Under the pieces are notes generated by a model, which saw only the letters and a list, made by a program, of their open reading frames with translations, did no database searches and had not been told where the DNA came from. The position numbers were made by a program, and so were the translations under genes. 64,000 nt of DNA, from the NCBI RefSeq assembly GCF_013177675.1, contig NZ_CP042652.1, forward strand, positions 2,294,001-2,358,000. The letters run 5' to 3'. The first letter of the stretch is position 1, and each line of letters begins with the position of its first letter. The DNA comes from Arcobacter acticola. GTDB lineage: Bacteria > Campylobacterota > Campylobacteria > Campylobacterales > Arcobacteraceae. Positions 60,251 to 64,000 of the stretch are shown here, piece after piece.

Positions 60251-61336
60251 TTATATTAACCTTTTATAAACTTCTATTGTTCTATTCACCATATTCCCTA
60301 AAGAAAAATTGTTAGAAATATAATTATATCCATCAAATTCTAAATTTCTAGCTTTTAAAATATTATTTGCTAACTCTTTTTCATCACCTACTTCGAAGAA
60401 AAATCCATTTTCATTTTCAATAATTATATCTTTTACACCACCATGATTTGTAGCAATTACTGGTTTATTCATACAAATAGCTTCAGCAACTGCTCGACCG
60501 AAGCTTTCTGGTTTTTTTGAACTGCTTACAATGACATCACTTAAAGCATAGATTTGTTCTATCTTGCTTTGACTTCCTGTAAATGTAATATTATCTTCTA
60601 AATTTAATTCTTTTATTAAATTCTTCAAAGAGTTTAAATAATCTTCTTTATCGCTTCTAACGCCACCAACTATTAAGCCTACTATATTTGGAAGCTCTTT
60701 TTTTACTAAAGAAATAGCTTTTATAAATGTTTCATAATCTTTTAGTTGAGTTACTCTTCCAACACTTGAAACTATAAATTTATTTTCTAAATGAAACTCT
60801 TTTTTAAAAGTATTAATAAAATCATTATCAATATTTTTTGGATTAAAAAGTTCTAAATCTATTCCTCGAGGGATTACTGTTATTTTAGATTCACTTGTTT
60901 TATAATGTTTTTGTATGTACTCTTTTATACTATTACTCACGCATATAACTGCATCTGCTTTTTGCATGATAGAGCTATAAAATCCAACACTGTTGAAACC
61001 ATGAACAGTACTCACAACTTTGATCTTTAAACTTTTATTTGCAAAATATATAAGCCAAGCAGGAACCCGACTTCTTACATGAATAATATCTGGTTTTATT
61101 TCTTTTAGTATTTTTTTTAGTTTTGCTACTCTTGTGAAAACTGTAAAAATATTTTTACTACATACATCAAATTTTATGTGCTTTCCACCATCAAGATTTA
61201 TTTGATTTTCTAGTTTTCCCCCTGCACTAATAACATATGACTCAATTTTTAGTTTCACATATTCACGGTTTAGTTCAACAACCCCTCGTTCAACTCCACC
61301 TTCATTTAGTTCAGGAAGTAACTGCACAATTCTCAT
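60251..61336 (-). CDS. Glycosyltransferase family 4
   Basis: 361 residues. LLPELNEGGVERGVVELNRE, STVHGFNSVGFYS, VSSVGRVTQLKDYETFIKAI and SSSKKPESFGRAVAEAICMN. One base separates it from the deacetylase gene and three from the dehydrogenase. Confidence 0.88.
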   Translation of the reverse strand: MRIVQLLPELNEGGVERGVVELNREYVKLKIESYVISAGGKLENQINLDGGKHIKFDVCSKNIFTVFTRVAKLKKILKEIKPDIIHVRSRVPAWLIYFANKSLKIKVVSTVHGFNSVGFYSSIMQKADAVICVSNSIKEYIQKHYKTSESKITVIPRGIDLELFNPKNIDNDFINTFKKEFHLENKFIVSSVGRVTQLKDYETFIKAISLVKKELPNIVGLIVGGVRSDKEDYLNSLKNLIKELNLEDNITFTGSQSKIEQIYALSDVIVSSSKKPESFGRAVAEAICMNKPVIATNHGGVKDIIIENENGFFFEVGDEKELANNILKARNLEFDGYNYISNNFSLGNMVNRTIEVYKRLI

Positions 61337-61339
61337 ATA

Positions 61340-62608
61340 TTATAATTTCCAAGAAGGATGTGGAACTATTCCTTTTACATCAATAATAATTTTTTCATCT
61401 TTTATCAAAGAATCATACTGTTCTTGAGTTATTGTTTTAAATTTATCATGTCCAACAGCAACTACAATAGCATCATATTTTTTACTATTTTCAAATGGGT
61501 TTTCAACAAAGTTATAATCATAATAGTCTTTATCTTTTTCATCTATCCAAGGTTCATATACATCAATATTTGAGCCATAGTCTTTAATCTCTTTTATTAT
61601 ATCTACTACTTTTGTATTTCTAATATCTGGGCAATTTTCTTTAAAAGTTAATCCCATTATTAAGATATTTGAGTCTTTGATTATTTTTCCAGATTTAATC
61701 ATAAGTTTGATTGTTTTTTCAGCGATATATTTACCCATACCATTATTGATTTGTCTTGCACCTAAAATAAGGTTTGGTTTGTATCCTAGTTCTTCTGCTT
61801 TATGTGTTAAATAATATGGATCTACACCAATACAATGTCCACCTACTAATCCTGGCTTTAGTTTAATAAAATTCCATTTAGTTGCTGCTGCTTCTATTAC
61901 ATCATTTGTACTTATATTCATAGTATCAAAGATTAATGCTAATTCATTTATTAAAGCTATATTTACATCTCTTTGAGTATTTTCTATAACTTTTGCTGCT
62001 TCTGCTACTTTTATTGAGCTTGCTTTATGAGTACCTGCTGTTATAATTGATTTATATAAATCATCAACTACATCAGCTATTTGGGGAGTTGAACCAGCTG
62101 TTATTTTAAGTATCTTAGTAACTGTATGTTCTTTATCTCCTGGATTAATTCGCTCAGGTGAATATCCACAAAAGAAATCTTTATTGAAAGTCATTCCTGA
62201 TACAAGTTCTAGTTGTGGAACACAAACTTCTTCTGTAACACCTGGATAAACTGTTGATTCATAAATAACAATATCATCTTTTTTTAGAACTTTTCCAATA
62301 GTTTGTGAAGATTTAATTAAAGGAGTTAAATCAGGTCTATTTGAAGAATCTATTGGTGTTGGAACCGTTACGATATAAACATTACAATCTTTAATATCTT
62401 CCATATTAGTTGAATAAACCATACCATTTTCTATAGATTCTTTTACTTCAGTTTCTGTTAATTCTAAAGTTCTATCAAAACCTGAATTTAATTCATCAAC
62501 TCTTGGTTTATTAATATCAAAACCTACTACAGAATATTTTTTACTAAAAGCATGTGCTAGGGGAAGACCTACATATCCTAGCCCTATTATGCATATTTTT
62601 TTATTCAA
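61340..62608 (-). CDS. Nucleotide-sugar dehydrogenase (TviB/WbpO type)
   Basis: 422 residues. NAD site GLGYVGLPLA (GxGxxG at 9-14), the TviB-like DRTLELT, CGYSPERINPGDKEH, KVIENTQRDVNIAL and catalytic Cys in GGHCIGVDPYYL. Family members oxidise UDP-N-acetylgalactosamine or UDP-N-acetylglucosamine to uronic acids, giving an acidic glycan. Start of the tightly packed glycan segment, 35 bases after the second ELM1 gene. Confidence 0.87.
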   Translation of the reverse strand: MNKKICIIGLGYVGLPLAHAFSKKYSVVGFDINKPRVDELNSGFDRTLELTETEVKESIENGMVYSTNMEDIKDCNVYIVTVPTPIDSSNRPDLTPLIKSSQTIGKVLKKDDIVIYESTVYPGVTEEVCVPQLELVSGMTFNKDFFCGYSPERINPGDKEHTVTKILKITAGSTPQIADVVDDLYKSIITAGTHKASSIKVAEAAKVIENTQRDVNIALINELALIFDTMNISTNDVIEAAATKWNFIKLKPGLVGGHCIGVDPYYLTHKAEELGYKPNLILGARQINNGMGKYIAEKTIKLMIKSGKIIKDSNILIMGLTFKENCPDIRNTKVVDIIKEIKDYGSNIDVYEPWIDEKDKDYYDYNFVENPFENSKKYDAIVVAVGHDKFKTITQEQYDSLIKDEKIIIDVKGIVPHPSWKL

Positions 62609-62643
62609 ATTTTTTCCTTTAAATTAATTACTTTTAAAAACTT

Positions 62644-63522
62644 TTATATTTTCACTTTTTTAAGTAATTTCGCAAAATTAACTTTTTCATCATCCATATC
62701 TTCTATTATTTTTACTAATCTATGGTATTTTGTATTTTCTTTTTTAGAGTCTAAATCTACTATGTTTATTATTGCATTACTATTAGCTCTGACTTCACTT
62801 AACATTGATGTAGAATCTGTTGTAATGAAAAACTCATCACAAACAGCTATAAAATCTCCAATAGGATTTATATTTGGTTCTTCTGAGTATATAAGTTTAT
62901 AGTCAAATTTATATTCATTAATTAAATTTTCAATCTCTTTTGACGTTCTTCTTGAAGTGGTTATATATTTCAAATAATCAGGATATTTCTCAAAAATATC
63001 ATCTAACTCATCTTTTATAAGCTCATGTTCCATATCAAAAACATCATTATCTCCACCTATTATTATAGCTAAAGATTTTTTTCCTTCAACTTTTTTTACA
63101 TATCCTTTTTCTCTAGGGAAAGAAAGATTTAAAGGAAGTGTTAAAATATTATCTAGTCTTACTGGATTATCATGTTCTTGCGCAATAATATAATAAAAAT
63201 CTTTGTATTTATAAGATTTTGGAAGCATAAGAGCTATTGCTTTTTTATTATATTTTTTTGAGATGTATTTATTAAAATAATAAGTTCCTGAACCAGCACT
63301 TATTACAGCATCATAGAAATCACCATAATACTTTTTATAATCTGTAAATAAGAAATCTGTGTAATAACCTAGTTTATCAAAAAGATATGATAAAGCTTTA
63401 TGAAATTTTGATTTAAATTTAACTTCCAAAATATCATAACTAACATCTTTTATTTTACAAAAAGCGATTGATTGATTTAGGTGACCGGGCTTCCCATCAC
63501 TTATTATTAGGATTCTTTTCAT
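62644..63522 (-). CDS. ELM1/DUF1022 family protein, paralogue 2
   Basis: 292 residues. ISDGKPGHLNQSIAF, ISAGSGTYYFNKY, IIGGDNDVFD, TTSRRTSKEIE and TTDSTSMLSEVRA match paralogue 1 in order. It overlaps the acyltransferase gene by 26 bases. Probably a glycosyltransferase of LOS assembly; not demonstrated. Confidence 0.78.
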   Translation of the reverse strand: MKRILIISDGKPGHLNQSIAFCKIKDVSYDILEVKFKSKFHKALSYLFDKLGYYTDFLFTDYKKYYGDFYDAVISAGSGTYYFNKYISKKYNKKAIALMLPKSYKYKDFYYIIAQEHDNPVRLDNILTLPLNLSFPREKGYVKKVEGKKSLAIIIGGDNDVFDMEHELIKDELDDIFEKYPDYLKYITTSRRTSKEIENLINEYKFDYKLIYSEEPNINPIGDFIAVCDEFFITTDSTSMLSEVRANSNAIINIVDLDSKKENTKYHRLVKIIEDMDDEKVNFAKLLKKVKI

Positions 63523-64000
63523 ATATTTCCCTATAATGACTTTTAAATCTTTTATGTGGCCAAAACCACTGTTTTTTATCTTCCAAAATTATATCAGATA
63601 TTGCATTAGCTTCTAATTGGGAAATATGTTTTAAATCCTCTATTTCGTTATCAGTTTTTATTGGTATTATTGGTTCATATACTTTTATCTTATATTTATA
63701 ATCATCTTGATTAAAAACAGCAATAGGTACAATATACGCACCAAACTTTCTTGCTAGCAAAGCACTTGAAGAAGTTTGGTAAGCACGTTTGCCTAAGAAT
63801 TCTACTTCTTTTCCATCTTTTGAATTTGTGTTTTGATCAATTATCAAAGAAACAGATTCCTTTTTCATCATAGCTTTTACAAGTGTTTTTAAAGCACCAC
63901 TTTTAAAAACTATTTTACTACCTGATGCTTCCCTTGCTTTTATTAAAAATTCATCAATTTCATTAAAATTTGATTCACGTGCTACTTGGTAAACAGGAAA
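63497..64000 (-). CDS. lpxL: Kdo2-lipid A acyltransferase, C-terminal part
   Basis: Frame open from the window edge; 167 codons visible. VKAMMKKESVSLIIDQNTNS followed by VEFLGKRAYQTSSSALLARK and IVPIAVFNQDD is the LABLAT acyltransferase pattern, and KKQWFWPHKRFK is the typical end (WxWxHRRW-like). The HxxxxD motif lies beyond the window. Adds a secondary acyl chain to lipid A at the inner membrane. First visible gene of the minus-strand glycan operon. lpxL or a paralogue cannot be separated. Confidence 0.85.
   Translation of the reverse strand, partial: FPVYQVARESNFNEIDEFLIKAREASGSKIVFKSGALKTLVKAMMKKESVSLIIDQNTNSKDGKEVEFLGKRAYQTSSSALLARKFGAYIVPIAVFNQDDYKYKIKVYEPIIPIKTDNEIEDLKHISQLEANAISDIILEDKKQWFWPHKRFKSHYREIYEKNPNNK

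Overview
The window looks like chromosomal DNA of a marine or halotolerant member of the Arcobacter clade (Campylobacterota). This is inferred from strong AT bias, the character of the rRNA operon and housekeeping proteins, a Fur-linked fldA/DUF2325 gene cluster of the kind known from Campylobacter, and heptose-based lipooligosaccharide (LOS) genes. No database search was possible, so the genus is an inference.

Layout. 1-2.6 kb: end of a DNA alkyl-repair gene, a phosphomannomutase/phosphoglucomutase and a nitrilase-family hydrolase. 2.7-4.5 kb: a frameshifted ISAs1-like insertion sequence with a 10-bp target duplication, sitting between a consensus promoter and the lysozyme-like gene it probably once served. 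4.6-9.4 kb: an iron island with Fur-box-like sites, a 19-residue Cys peptide, a DUF2325 protein, an unknown protein, flavodoxin, fur and feoAB. 9.4-12.9 kb: two small envelope proteins, bpt, trpA and a ClC channel. 13.1-18.8 kb: a tightly coupled five-gene operon that encodes synthesis and phosphorolytic recycling of the compatible solute glucosylglycerate. 19-23 kb: panB, ruvB, an AI-2E-family permease, a ferredoxin-thioredoxin-reductase/rhodanese fusion, a VF530 protein and tRNA-Thr. 23.2-29.7 kb: a 48-residue small gene and a complete rRNA operon on the minus strand (16S, tRNA-Ile, tRNA-Ala, 23S, 5S) with consensus promoter, processing stems, terminator and unusual heptanucleotide repeats in its spacers. 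29.8-36.1 kb: a small cytochrome c, the osmoprotectant transporter proVWX, a decayed oxidoreductase, a LysE exporter, a VOC protein and a divergent HxlR regulator. 36.2-48.4 kb: glnS-yqeY fusion, a His-rich micro-lipoprotein, three identical tRNA-Asn genes, a radical SAM protein, hemE, yqhA, asd, gyrA, a DUF465 protein, argJ, a K+-channel-like protein and rpmB. 48.4-64 kb: LOS/surface-glycan genes. The plus-strand heptose module is gmhB-hldD-hldE-gmhA, with hldE frameshifted, followed by an O-antigen-ligase-like gene. A long minus-strand operon runs from an lpxL-type acyltransferase through two ELM1-family proteins, a nucleotide-sugar dehydrogenase, glycosyltransferases, a deacetylase and a pyruvyltransferase-like protein.

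The most interesting system is the glucosylglycerate operon. Its five enzymes form a closed route: 3-phosphoglycerate plus UDP-glucose to glucosylglycerate, then phosphorolysis back to glucose-1-phosphate and glycerate, with glycerate rephosphorylated into glycolysis and glucose-1-phosphate recharged by GalU. Together with proVWX this gives the cell both synthesised and imported osmolytes. Other points worth attention are genes that appear to start at ATT (proV, gmhB), a shared 17-bp palindrome at two promoters, the IS insertion that splits a promoter from its gene, and several short genes below usual annotation thresholds.
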